Shown piece after piece: positions 14,419 to 23,557 of a stretch of 50,310 nucleotides of DNA. This DNA comes from a bacterium (GTDB taxonomy: Bacteria; Planctomycetota; JADGBV01): positions 1 to 50,310 of the forward strand of contig JAHFOS010000007.1 in NCBI GenBank assembly GCA_023261545.1, read 5' to 3'. The translations under genes were made by a program, and so were the position numbers. The notes below the pieces were generated by a model. That model saw nothing but the letters and a program-made list of their open reading frames with translations. It did no database searches and was not told the DNA's origin. Within the stretch, counting starts at the first letter, position 1. The number at the start of each line of letters is the position of its first letter.

Positions 14419-15949
14419 TGTCGCTGCCCTCGGCCTTGTAGTCGAGCCAGTCGAAGTCCGCCGGCGCGCTGGCGGGCTTGCCGCTGCCCGTCGCGAACAT
14501 GCCGATGTAGGTCCCGGTGAAGCCTCCGGCCACCTCCGAGGAGAGGTAATGCGTCGAGGCTCCGGCCAGGGGGCGGAACTCCCCGGCCTCTTCGATGTAG
14601 CCCAGGCTCCAGTCGTGTTCGTTGGCGCGCACCTCGATGATGACCCGCGGCGCGGACCAGGGTCTTTGCGCCAGGACGGCGGAGAGATCGCCAATTCTGC
14701 GCCGGACGCACAGCTCGACCCCGGCGGCTCCTCTTGCGAGAAACACCTCCGCGTGGTGCCGCTCGTTCATGAGCACGCACAGGCCCGCTTCCTCTCCGGC
14801 CCGGCCCGGGGTGAATTCGAGGAGCGCCGTGGCGCGACAGTGGAAATGCTGCTGGCGCCGGCCCACGAAGGCCTGGGCGCTCGGCTCGTCCAGGGTGCGC
14901 GCGAGCCCGTGCAGGCGCAGCCAGCCACGCCGCTCGCGCAAGCTCCAGCTTGCGGGATCGGGGTTGAAGCGGAAGTTCCAGCAGGAGTCGAGTTCGCTGC
15001 CCGCGAAATCGTCGCGGACGGGAGGCGCTGGCCAGGGGTGGGCCGGCGGCAGGTCTGCCTTCATCGCCAACTCGATGGCGTGGCCGCCGTTCACCACCGG
15101 CCAGCCGTCCTGGAAGAAAACCGGTGCCAGAAAGGTTTCCCGCCCCAGATGATGGGAGGCGTTGTAATAGCGCTGTACCGGGCGTATCCCCAGGAATACC
15201 ATCCACCAGCGGCCTTGAGTATCCTGCACCAAGTCGCCGTGGCCGGTGGCCTGGATGGGGTGATGAACGCGCCCGCGCTGGGTGAGGATGGGGTTGTGCG
15301 GGCAGGATTCGAAGGGGCCCTTGGGCGAGCGGGACCGTCCCGCCACCACCATGTGGCCGCGATGGGTTCCGCCTTCGGCAGCCAGCAGAACGTACCACTC
15401 TCCGATGCGGTAGAGGTGCGGCCCCTCGCAGAGGCGGTCTTCGTGTCCCGTCCAGATCACCCGTTCCTCGCCGAGCAGGCGGCCCGTGGTGAGGTCCAGG
15501 CGCCATTGATGGATACCGCCTTTTTCCATGTCCTCGCGGCAGAAATACGCCGTGCCGTCATGATCCACGAAGATGTCGGGGTCGAAGCCGGGACCTTCGA
15601 TGGGCACGGGCTCCGACCAGGGACTCTCGGGGGTGTCCGCCGTGACATAGAAGTGGCCGCCACCGCCAACATTGGTGGTGAAGAGGTAAAACTTTCCCCC
15701 GAAATGGCGCAGGGTGGGGGCGAAGATGCCGCTGGAACTGCCGATACGGCTCAGATCGAGCTGGCTGCGGCGCGTGAGCGCATGGCCGATGGGACGCCAA
15801 TGCGCCAAGTCGCGGCTGTGGAAGAGCGGCACCCCGGGAAAATACTCGAAGGAACTGGTGGCGAGGTAGTAGTCCTCACCCACGCGGCAAATCGTGGGAT
15901 CGGGATGGAAGCCCGTGAGGATGGGGTTGCGATAGCTGCCCATGTTCAT
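14396..15949 (-). CDS. Glycoside hydrolase family 43 (beta-xylosidase/arabinofuranosidase type)
   Basis: 517 residues starting MNMGSYRNPILTGFHPDPTI, the classic GH43 N-terminus with the base Asp in HPDP. The pKa-modulating Asp is in GFDPDIFVDHDG and the acid Glu in LCEGPHLY. A C-terminal beta-sandwich follows (FAGSELDSCWNFRFNPDP and later GFTGTYIGMFATG), as in the xylosidase/arabinosidase subgroup. No signal peptide is visible, so it probably acts on oligosaccharides in the cytoplasm or periplasm. Its start overlaps the stop of the mutarotase-like gene by 1 nt (TGATG), so the two are translationally coupled. Confidence 0.95.
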   Translation of the reverse strand: MNMGSYRNPILTGFHPDPTICRVGEDYYLATSSFEYFPGVPLFHSRDLAHWRPIGHALTRRSQLDLSRIGSSSGIFAPTLRHFGGKFYLFTTNVGGGGHFYVTADTPESPWSEPVPIEGPGFDPDIFVDHDGTAYFCREDMEKGGIHQWRLDLTTGRLLGEERVIWTGHEDRLCEGPHLYRIGEWYVLLAAEGGTHRGHMVVAGRSRSPKGPFESCPHNPILTQRGRVHHPIQATGHGDLVQDTQGRWWMVFLGIRPVQRYYNASHHLGRETFLAPVFFQDGWPVVNGGHAIELAMKADLPPAHPWPAPPVRDDFAGSELDSCWNFRFNPDPASWSLRERRGWLRLHGLARTLDEPSAQAFVGRRQQHFHCRATALLEFTPGRAGEEAGLCVLMNERHHAEVFLARGAAGVELCVRRRIGDLSAVLAQRPWSAPRVIIEVRANEHDWSLGYIEEAGEFRPLAGASTHYLSSEVAGGFTGTYIGMFATGSGKPASAPADFDWLDYKAEGSDITTPICS

Positions 15950-16995
15950 CAGTCGGAAAGTTTTCTGCGGCGCACTTTCACGTCTTGATCCGGCTTTGGT
16001 GGTGCCGCCTCGCCCTGCCCCAACAGGCGCAAGCGGATACTCCAGGTTTGGGCGGCGCGGGCGGGTAGCGACCTCGCGGTTCCCCGGTTCATGGCCACGG
16101 AGAGATCATCGTCAGGGCCGGTCGTGGGCTCAAGACCGATGTGATGCAGGTTCATCACGCCGCCCTCCGTGCACCACACCGCTAGGTAGGGCAGCACGTC
16201 GCGATCCCACTCCAGAGCCACGCCGTCGCCCTCTTTGAAATGCAGGGCGGTTTGGCCCACCTTGAGGGGGCCGGCCACGAACTTCCAGAAGCGGCCGCTG
16301 TTCTTTTTAAAGACGTTATCCTTGAAGGGCAGGCCCGCGCCGTCTTTGAGATCGCCAAAGCGCATCACGCTGCCCGGTTTCCCCAGGAAATCGCCGCTGG
16401 AGAAGGGGACGAGAACCGGGGTCTCGTCGGGGATGTCGAGCCTCATGTTATCTCGGCCCTCGAAGAGAGGATGAAAGGCATAGATATAGGGAATGGGCTG
16501 GTCGCCAAGATTTAAGACGCGATAATTGAAAATCACGGACGTGTCAATAACATTAAGGAGTATCGTGCGCCGGAAGAGATAAGGAAGTCGCACGCCCTGG
16601 GCTTCCATCGAATGTTGCGCCATTTCAGAGGTCACCTCCCAGGGAATCTGACAGAGCTCCCCGTGATCAGGGATCTCGACGCCCTTAAAAGGTCCGGAGG
16701 GGATAACACAGGGGCTGACCGTGGGGAAGCACTCGTCCAGGCCATCGAACTCCGTGTCTTCGGCGAACTTGAGGCCGTAGTTGCGCGCGCGGTAAGGGCG
16801 CGGGCTGCGGCTCAGGTATTCCCGGCCATTCCCATCTTTCACGCTGGTAATTTTCCCGCCCAGATTTGGAAGCATCTGAACCAGCAATCTCTGAGAATCC
16901 GATCCCAGATCGAGCATGATTTCGCCGGCAATCCCCTGAACCAAAGCCAGCAGAAAGACCATAACTTGTGAGATCCGTAAAAAATGCGGGCTCAT
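15949..16995 (-). CDS. Secreted aldose 1-epimerase-like (galactose mutarotase superfamily) protein
   Basis: 348 residues with an N-terminal signal peptide (LRISQVMVFLLALVQGIAGE). The fold markers are LPNLGGKITSVKDGNGREYL, FDGLDECFPTVSP, IPDHGELCQIPWEV and YIYAFHPLFEG. Mutarotases interconvert sugar anomers; secreted versions near glycosidases may instead bind or process oligosaccharide ends. The gene lies upstream of GH43 in an operon with a 1-nt overlap. A 258-bp MITE lies just upstream of its start. Confidence 0.85.
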   Translation of the reverse strand: MSPHFLRISQVMVFLLALVQGIAGEIMLDLGSDSQRLLVQMLPNLGGKITSVKDGNGREYLSRSPRPYRARNYGLKFAEDTEFDGLDECFPTVSPCVIPSGPFKGVEIPDHGELCQIPWEVTSEMAQHSMEAQGVRLPYLFRRTILLNVIDTSVIFNYRVLNLGDQPIPYIYAFHPLFEGRDNMRLDIPDETPVLVPFSSGDFLGKPGSVMRFGDLKDGAGLPFKDNVFKKNSGRFWKFVAGPLKVGQTALHFKEGDGVALEWDRDVLPYLAVWCTEGGVMNLHHIGLEPTTGPDDDLSVAMNRGTARSLPARAAQTWSIRLRLLGQGEAAPPKPDQDVKVRRRKLSD

Positions 16996-17015
16996 GTCAG
17001 ACCTCTCAGAATGCT

Positions 17016-17289
17016 GTAAAAATGGCTCATCCGACTAATGCGTACCTCTGGCGGTGTCTCCTCCCAGTTTTTTTCCTGGTGCTCCGTGTCATCAACTCGG
17101 ACTTATCCACAGATTACACCGATGGGCACTGATTAAAGAGGCCAGCCCCGATTGATTGTTTTCTGTGTTAATCTGTGTTCTCTGTGGAAAAATCCCCCCG
17201 GTATTACGATTTGACTTCCGTCTTGCCAGATCGTGGACTCGTGCGAAAACTTTTTAAAAGCACGCATTATTCGGATGAGCCGTAAAAAT
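17016..17289. mobile_element. 258-bp MITE with 20-bp terminal inverted repeats and a perfect 8-bp target duplication
   Basis: ggctcatccgactaatgcgt (17024-17043) and acgcattattcggatgagcc (17262-17281) are inverted repeats with one mismatch. The same 8 bases, gtaaaaat, flank the element at 17016-17023 and 17282-17289. The interior has no gene but contains two partly complementary stretches (ttatccacagattacacc and aatctgtgttctctgtgg). It fills the gap from 16996 to 17306. Confidence 0.85.
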
Positions 17290-17306
17290 CCTCTTCGGCC
17301 CAAACC

Positions 17307-18893
17307 TCAAGGCCGCGCCTCGACTTCGAGGACTGCGGCCAGCGTGAGGTCCCCCTTGTCCGCCGTCAGCGTCAGGCGATACGGGCCGGGTTTCGGAAAC
17401 TTAACGACGCTGGCCAGCGCCTTTTCGCTCTCGAATTGCGCTTCGGCTGGACCTGATGTGCTATGCCAGTGAAATTGAAACTCCCCGGCACCGGCCCCCT
17501 CTAGTTTGCCCGTCAGCTTGAGCGCCTCTTTAACCTTGGCTTTGGCTGGCCCCCCCACCACGAGCTTGGGCAGCTTGGCCTCGGAACCCTGCGCGGGAGG
17601 CCGCAAAGGCAAAAAGGTGCGCCAGAAGGACTCGCGGAGCCCCCACCAGTCGGCGTGGTTCTCATGGGGTTTATCGCGGCCGTGCAGCAGGTACTTCGGC
17701 CCCCCGATGCTGTTGAAAGCCGCCATGACGGTCGCGGGCGGGCATATGGGGTCCACGTAGCCGATGGCGTGAAAAGAGACGCCCTTGAAGCGGCGTGCGA
17801 AAAATGCGGCATCGAAGTAGCCGAGTTCCACGGCCAGCTTGCGCGTATCCTGACCCGCCTCCTTGCCATTGCGAACCCAGGCCGGGAAGCCGGAGGGGCG
17901 CTCATGCAGGAAGCCCGCGTGATCGCAGAACGCCCCCGCGCTCTGCACCAGGTGCGTCACGCGGACGTCCAGGCCCGCCAGCATCAGGGCCAGCCCGCCG
18001 CCCTGGCTCACTCCCGTCACAGCTAGGCTGCGCCCGTCGAAATCCTTGCGGGAGAAGGCGTAATTCACGGCCTGGACGCAACCTAAAAGCACGGGGAGAT
18101 AAAAGTTCTCCTTGCGGTTGGTTCCGCACTTTCCGTACTCCGGATAGCTGCGGCTCTCATCCACCCCATAGTCATGCACCGACAGCGTGATGGCCAGGGC
18201 GCCGAGGTGCGCGCTCCAGGGATCCGGCGAGATGGGCTGAGTCCCGTAAGAGGGCAGATGCAGGATGGCCGGGAAAGGCCCGGCGCCCTTGGGCACGCAG
18301 ATCCACCCGTACACCCTTTTCCCAGCGACGTTGGCGAGGCTGAGCTTGTAGGCCGTCTGCTTGTCGTCGCTTTTTCCCGGCACTTCCTCTAAGCGCGCGT
18401 CGAGCGGGACGCCCTTCAGGGTCTTGAGCTGTGCGGCCCAGAAAGCGTCTAAATCCTTGGGCGCGTCCTCGCTGGAGGCGATGAGATACGGAGAGACGGC
18501 CATTCCCAGGAGTTTTTTCTCCCCCCGGCACTCGGCTTCCAAGGTCAAAAACCCGGGTGTGCGGGGTTTGAGGGCGATGGTGCCTTTTCCGTCCGACCCC
18601 AGGGTCACTTTTCCGCTGGCGCAATCCGCGAGATAGCGGTCCGCGCTGAACCGATAGGCGATTTCCGCCTTGGGATCACCGGATACCGCCACACGGACCT
18701 CCTCTTTGGTGTCCCAGATTTGGTCCTTGTGCTCGGGCGCGATCTCCCATCCGGCATGTGCGAGGGGGGGCAAAGACAATAAAATATATAATATGTATAT
18801 TTTATGGCGGCATCGAGAATCCCCCGTGGCTGCCGATTTTGCACCCAACAGCATGTAATTCAGTGTATTAGTAAAAAACTGCGCAAGTTTCAA
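17307..18893 (-). CDS. Secreted acetyl xylan esterase / cephalosporin-C deacetylase family (CE7, AXE1) protein
   Basis: 528 residues. The alpha/beta-hydrolase core has the nucleophile in GVSQGGGLALML, an Asp in IGYVDPICPP and the His in HENHADWW; PAILHLPSYGTQPISPDPW is the AXE1 signature. About 130 N-terminal residues form an extra beta domain (WDTKEEVRVAVSGDPKAEIA), and a beta-rich tail follows the catalytic part. The hydrophobic export signal (IYILYILLSLPPLAHAG) starts only at about residue 32, so the true start may be downstream of the ATG at 18893, for example the ATG at 18854. It should remove acetyl groups so the locus glycosidases can act. It is divergent from the 18974 gene. Confidence 0.88.
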   Translation of the reverse strand: MKLAQFFTNTLNYMLLGAKSAATGDSRCRHKIYILYILLSLPPLAHAGWEIAPEHKDQIWDTKEEVRVAVSGDPKAEIAYRFSADRYLADCASGKVTLGSDGKGTIALKPRTPGFLTLEAECRGEKKLLGMAVSPYLIASSEDAPKDLDAFWAAQLKTLKGVPLDARLEEVPGKSDDKQTAYKLSLANVAGKRVYGWICVPKGAGPFPAILHLPSYGTQPISPDPWSAHLGALAITLSVHDYGVDESRSYPEYGKCGTNRKENFYLPVLLGCVQAVNYAFSRKDFDGRSLAVTGVSQGGGLALMLAGLDVRVTHLVQSAGAFCDHAGFLHERPSGFPAWVRNGKEAGQDTRKLAVELGYFDAAFFARRFKGVSFHAIGYVDPICPPATVMAAFNSIGGPKYLLHGRDKPHENHADWWGLRESFWRTFLPLRPPAQGSEAKLPKLVVGGPAKAKVKEALKLTGKLEGAGAGEFQFHWHSTSGPAEAQFESEKALASVVKFPKPGPYRLTLTADKGDLTLAAVLEVEARP

Positions 18894-18913
18894 GGTTCAT
18901 CCTCCCTGGCTAT

Positions 18914-18941
18914 TGACTCTGCATGAAAAAATCATATAGTT
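18914..18941 (+). promoter_or_regulatory. Promoter of the triple-SGNH secreted protein gene
   Basis: -35 TTGACT at 18914-18919 and -10 TATAGT at 18936-18941, 16-nt spacer, in the AT-rich divergent region between the esterase and the 18974 gene. Confidence 0.6.
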
Positions 18942-18973
18942 AATATTAGATTTTGTCTTAAATATTTCAACAC

Positions 18974-21900
18974 ATGATATATAAATTATTTCGCGCCGTT
19001 GCCCAAGGCACGGTCGCCCGCCTCACGGCGCTGCTGCTCGCGGTTGTCCTGGTACCCCGCGTGGCTGCTGGGGAAAGCGGCGACTGGATGGGGAGCCTGA
19101 TCCTCGTGGATCAAGTAGATTGCGGCAGCGCCGCCGATCCGCACCCCTTCCAGGAATTCCCCGCGGGAGCGAGTCGCATTCAGACCCTGCTCGGCAGCAA
19201 CTGCCGCGTGCTCCCGCCGGACGCCAGCGGCGCCCGCTATTTCGCTTATCGCATGGGTCGAGGCAAGGGCCTTGTCGCCGGCAAGGCTTATGTGTTGCGG
19301 GCGGAATACCCGGAGGATCTGCCCCGTTCCCTGTACATCATGAACCGCGGCGGGGAATACAGCCGCGGCTTCCACACCGGGGCCGCTCTCGGGGACTCCC
19401 TCATCGGGTGGGTCAACAGCAACGCCGAGTCGCTGGCCGTGCCGCTCTCGGGGAAATACGAGACCTGGGAAAGCCTCTTCTACCTCCACGACCGCTTCGC
19501 CGGCATTCAGCTTCCGCGCGACGCTGGCGCGCGCCCCGACTTGCCGCAGGACGGGTTCTGGGTGCTCATCGCCCAGGGCAAGGAGGCCTGCGATCCCGCT
19601 TCCAACGGCGCGGCGATTTCCCGCCTCAGCCTCTACGAGGTCCCCAATCCTTCCAGCCTGGACACCCCCACCAGCCTGTTGCCCGCCGCACTGCCCCACC
19701 GGCATTTGTTCTTCAGGGAGGAGATGGGCGATGGCGTGATCACCAGCCGCGACGCGACCCAGCGCGGACTCACCGATGAAATGGACTGGTATCGCTACAA
19801 GATGCGTCTCATGAAGTTCCTGGGGATGAACACCTTCGCCAAGGACCTCCTGGAGTTCGGCAACAACCAGGGCTTTGACGTCGCGCCCTACGGCGGCAAC
19901 AGTTGGTGCTACGAGCATTCCTCACCTAAGCGCTGGGAGAACATTTTGACGATGCTGGAGGGGTCCGACTTCTACGTCCTGCCCTATTATGAGTACGCGG
20001 GCAGTATTGGCAGCAGCAGTCTCGGCATCCAGAAACGCTGCAAGCCGCTGTTCAACAGCGGCGATTACACCGGGATCTGGTGGTCGGAAATAGCCAACGC
20101 CGACATCACCGATCCCGACACCTACGCTGACGTCAAGAAACTCATGGACGCCACCCTTACGCGCTACAAGACCAAGAACCTCAAGTTCCTGGGCGCCTGG
20201 TTCCGCCCCCGGGGCAGCAGCATGCCCATCAGCTTTTCCGACGCCACCCTGCTGCGCTTCGCCAATGAGGTCAACGGCGGGGCCGTCCCGGGCCGCGACC
20301 AGCTCAAGAACGACGCTGCCCTGCTCGCCCGCTATCACACCTGGTGGTTCGCCAAGCGGCGCCAGTTCCTGGAGTACGTGCGCGACTATCTCGGCACTGA
20401 GCTGGGTCAAGCCGCCACCGTGCTGCTCACCGCCGACGCCACCGAACCGGGCCGGCCCCTGCTGAAGGCCAACCAGGTGGTCACGGACAACGCGGCCTAC
20501 TGGACCAGCCGCCTGCCGGCCCTGGGTTTCCAGTACTGGGAGGCCAAGAGCTATCTCGCCACCGTGACCAGCGGCGAGCATGTCACCGCCCTGCTCACCA
20601 ACCCCGACAAGGGCCCCCCGGACGAATGGATCCACTCCACCCCCCGGTCCGATCCCGAGACCTATCGCAACGCCCGGCGCGCCATGGTGAGCTATACTTT
20701 CAATCGCGCCTACACCGTGTCGGGCAACGGCTGGCACGAGACCTTCGACACCCCGGACGGCATGGCCATGATGCGCCATTACTCTCTCAACGAGAACGTC
20801 CTCAATCCCACCCTGATGGACGACGGTCCCACGGGGTATTTCGCTGCCGACATGGAACGGGCCGGACCTTACTGCATGCTGGCGGAGGCCCGCGCCATGG
20901 CCAACGGCAATCCGCGCTTCATCGGGTATCTCGCCTCCAACTGCTTTCAACGCGGCTTTCCGCGCTACGCCAGGGAATTCAACCGCGCCTTCCTGGCTCT
21001 GCCCGCGCTGCAAAGCGTGAAACTGGCGGGGGCGTCCAGCGACGCCGAGGTGGTGGTGCGCCGCATGGATGCCGGTTCCAACGGCCTGTATCTCGCCGTC
21101 GTCAACACCGGTCTCACAGCGAAGACCGGCGTGGAGATCGTCCTGCCCGCCACGGGAACCGTCCAAGACGCCGCGACCGACGCGGTGCTCACTGCCGCGG
21201 GAGGAAAGTTGACGATGGCCTTCCATGCCTGCGAGCTACGCGCCCTGCGCATCCTGCCCGATGGCGTGGTGTTGACGCCCCCGCCGGCGACCGTAACCAC
21301 AACGGAGCCGACGACGATCACGACCACGACGCCGTCCAGCCCCGCTCCGGCACCTGCTCCAGCGCCCACTACGGCACCAGCCCCCGTGAGCGGCACGCTT
21401 CGCATCATGCCTTTAGGAGACTCCATCACGCGCGGCACCAGCGGGGACGACACCTACCGCAAGCTGCTCTTGGAGGGTCTGAAGTCGGCGGGAATCACGG
21501 CGGATTTCGTGGGAACGCAAAAGACGGCCTTCACGGGGACTTTTGATCAGGATCACGAGAGCTACCATTTCTATCGCGCCGAGCAAGTTCTGGCGGAAGC
21601 GCAGCGCTGGCCGACGGACCTGCGCCCCGACGCCGTGCTGCTGCACCTCGGCTCGGTGGATATCCTGCAGGGCCAGAGCGTGGCCAGCACCCTGGCCGAG
21701 ATCGGGCAGATCATTGACAGCTTGCGCCTCGCCAATCCCGCCGTGCGCGTGCTGATAGCCCAGGTCGTGGGCAGCACCTGGTACAGCCCCGCGGCCTTCA
21801 ACAGCGCCATCCCCGACTTTGCCGCTCAAAAAAGCACGTCCGCCTCTCCCGTGACCGTGGTGGATCAGAGCGCGGGTTTCAATGCCTCCAGCGACACCGC

Positions 21901-23557
21901 CGACGGCTTCCAGCCCAATGCCGGCGGCGCGAAGAAAATCTCCGATAAATGGCTGGCGGCGCTGCGCGGGATCTACGGCGCCACGAGCGCGACCACCGTC
22001 TCCGGGGGAACGACGGCCACCGTCGAGCCGGCTCCGGCTACCGTAGCACCAACCACGACGACCACGGCACCGGCACCGACCACGACCACGGTGACGACAA
22101 CCACAACGATAGCTCCTGATCCCGTGGTGGCCACCAGCACTCCAGCGGGCAGCACGACAACCACGACGGCCACTCCCGCCACGGCGCTGCGTATCATGCC
22201 GCTGGGTGACTCCATCACCCAGAGCGAGGCCCCGCGATCCTCTTATCGCCGCTATCTGCAAGAGCAGCTCCTCGCCGCCGGCCTGCAGGTGGATTTCGTG
22301 GGTACCCAGCATTCCAGCCTGCCCGGCGATTTCGACCAGGATCATGAAGGCCACTGGTTCTGGCGCGCCGAGCAAATGCTGCCTTACGCGCAGGACTGGG
22401 CCGCCAAAAGCCGTCCCGATGCCGTCCTGCTGCTCGCCGGATCCGTGGACATCATCCAGGGGAGTAGCGTAGCCCTCACCCTGGAAAGGATTTCCGGCAT
22501 CGTGGACCGGCTGCGCGCGGCCAATCCCGCCGTGAAGATCTACCTGGCGCAACCCACCAGCAGCACCTGGTTCGACATAGCGCCTCTGAATGCCGCGTTG
22601 CCGGCGCTGGCAGTGTCCAAGAACAGCGCGTCCTCGCCCGTCATCCTTGTAGATCAGAGCAGCGGTTTTGATCCCAAGACCGACACCACGGACGGCTTCA
22701 ATCCCAACGAAAGCGGCGAGCGCAAAATCGCCAAAAAATGGTCGGATGCGCTGCGCGGCATCGCCAGCGCCGCGCCCGCGCCCACGGCCGCTCCGGTACC
22801 AGCCACGACGACCTCGACCGCCAGCACCGCGCCGGCCACCGCAAGCACCCTGAGCTATTCGGGAGCCATCAAGCTCATGCCCATTGGCGACTCGCTGACT
22901 CAAGGGGAAGCCCCGCGCTCCTCCTACCGCCGCTATCTGTATGAGCAGCTTGTCGCCGCCGGATATCAGGTGGACTTCGTGGGCTCGCAGCGCTCCAGCC
23001 TTGCGGGCACTTTCGATCAGGATCACGAGGGCCATTGGTTCTGGCGCGCCGAGCAGATCCTGGCCTCTATCAAGGACTGGGCCATCCAGTCGCGGCCCGA
23101 CGTCGCCTTGCTGATGATAGGCTCAGTGGACACGCTGCAGGGGCAGAGCATCGCCAGCACCACCGAGGAAATAGGCAAAATCATTGACGGCCTGCGCGCG
23201 GGCAACCCCGCGGTGGCCGTTTTCCTGGCTCAGCCGCCCGCCAGCACCTGGTTCGACGTCGCGCCGCTGCGTGCCGCTCTGCCAGCGCTGGTCGCGGCCA
23301 AGCATTCCGCCGCCTCACCCGTCTTCCTGGTGGATCAAAGCACCGGCTTCGATGCGCGCACCGACACCCAGGACGGCTTCAACCTCTCTGAAAGCGGCGA
23401 GCGCAAAATAGCCCAGAGATGGTTCGAAGCCCTCAAAACCAACGTCGCGGTCACCGTCAAAAAGTCCGCGTCGCCCGCCGCCGATGAAGCCGCGGCCGGG
23501 GTCCTGCTCAAAACCGCCAGCGGCGGTGGCGGGGGGTGCTTCCTCTCTGCCTTCTGA
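18974..23557 (+). CDS. Giant secreted protein: unassigned glycosidase-like domain plus three degenerate CE3-like SGNH domains
   Basis: 1527 residues with a signal peptide (LTALLLAVVLVPRVAAGE). Residues ~35-765 are paralogous to the 10221 protein (LPYYEYAGSIG, DITDPDTY, LGAWFRPRGSSMPISFSDA). Three SGNH domains follow at ~808-1000, 1072-1263 and 1299-1488, joined by Thr/Pro/Ala-rich linkers. Each keeps block I (GDSIT or GDSLT) and the CE3-like DQDHE stretch. In each, the block III GxND reads GSVD and the catalytic His of DGxHPN is replaced (DGFQPN, DGFNPN, DGFNLS). The tail ends GGGGGCFLSAF. The domains may bind acetylated glycans rather than cut them. The 3' end overlaps GH78 by 50 bp on the other strand. 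Confidence 0.8.
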   Translation: MIYKLFRAVAQGTVARLTALLLAVVLVPRVAAGESGDWMGSLILVDQVDCGSAADPHPFQEFPAGASRIQTLLGSNCRVLPPDASGARYFAYRMGRGKGLVAGKAYVLRAEYPEDLPRSLYIMNRGGEYSRGFHTGAALGDSLIGWVNSNAESLAVPLSGKYETWESLFYLHDRFAGIQLPRDAGARPDLPQDGFWVLIAQGKEACDPASNGAAISRLSLYEVPNPSSLDTPTSLLPAALPHRHLFFREEMGDGVITSRDATQRGLTDEMDWYRYKMRLMKFLGMNTFAKDLLEFGNNQGFDVAPYGGNSWCYEHSSPKRWENILTMLEGSDFYVLPYYEYAGSIGSSSLGIQKRCKPLFNSGDYTGIWWSEIANADITDPDTYADVKKLMDATLTRYKTKNLKFLGAWFRPRGSSMPISFSDATLLRFANEVNGGAVPGRDQLKNDAALLARYHTWWFAKRRQFLEYVRDYLGTELGQAATVLLTADATEPGRPLLKANQVVTDNAAYWTSRLPALGFQYWEAKSYLATVTSGEHVTALLTNPDKGPPDEWIHSTPRSDPETYRNARRAMVSYTFNRAYTVSGNGWHETFDTPDGMAMMRHYSLNENVLNPTLMDDGPTGYFAADMERAGPYCMLAEARAMANGNPRFIGYLASNCFQRGFPRYAREFNRAFLALPALQSVKLAGASSDAEVVVRRMDAGSNGLYLAVVNTGLTAKTGVEIVLPATGTVQDAATDAVLTAAGGKLTMAFHACELRALRILPDGVVLTPPPATVTTTEPTTITTTTPSSPAPAPAPAPTTAPAPVSGTLRIMPLGDSITRGTSGDDTYRKLLLEGLKSAGITADFVGTQKTAFTGTFDQDHESYHFYRAEQVLAEAQRWPTDLRPDAVLLHLGSVDILQGQSVASTLAEIGQIIDSLRLANPAVRVLIAQVVGSTWYSPAAFNSAIPDFAAQKSTSASPVTVVDQSAGFNASSDTADGFQPNAGGAKKISDKWLAALRGIYGATSATTVSGGTTATVEPAPATVAPTTTTTAPAPTTTTVTTTTTIAPDPVVATSTPAGSTTTTTATPATALRIMPLGDSITQSEAPRSSYRRYLQEQLLAAGLQVDFVGTQHSSLPGDFDQDHEGHWFWRAEQMLPYAQDWAAKSRPDAVLLLAGSVDIIQGSSVALTLERISGIVDRLRAANPAVKIYLAQPTSSTWFDIAPLNAALPALAVSKNSASSPVILVDQSSGFDPKTDTTDGFNPNESGERKIAKKWSDALRGIASAAPAPTAAPVPATTTSTASTAPATASTLSYSGAIKLMPIGDSLTQGEAPRSSYRRYLYEQLVAAGYQVDFVGSQRSSLAGTFDQDHEGHWFWRAEQILASIKDWAIQSRPDVALLMIGSVDTLQGQSIASTTEEIGKIIDGLRAGNPAVAVFLAQPPASTWFDVAPLRAALPALVAAKHSAASPVFLVDQSTGFDARTDTQDGFNLSESGERKIAQRWFEALKTNVAVTVKKSASPAADEAAAGVLLKTASGGGGGCFLSAF

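Noticed and set aside
14303-15988. Plus-strand frame of about 560 codons
   Set aside because: Antisense to the GH43 gene with complete catalytic motifs.
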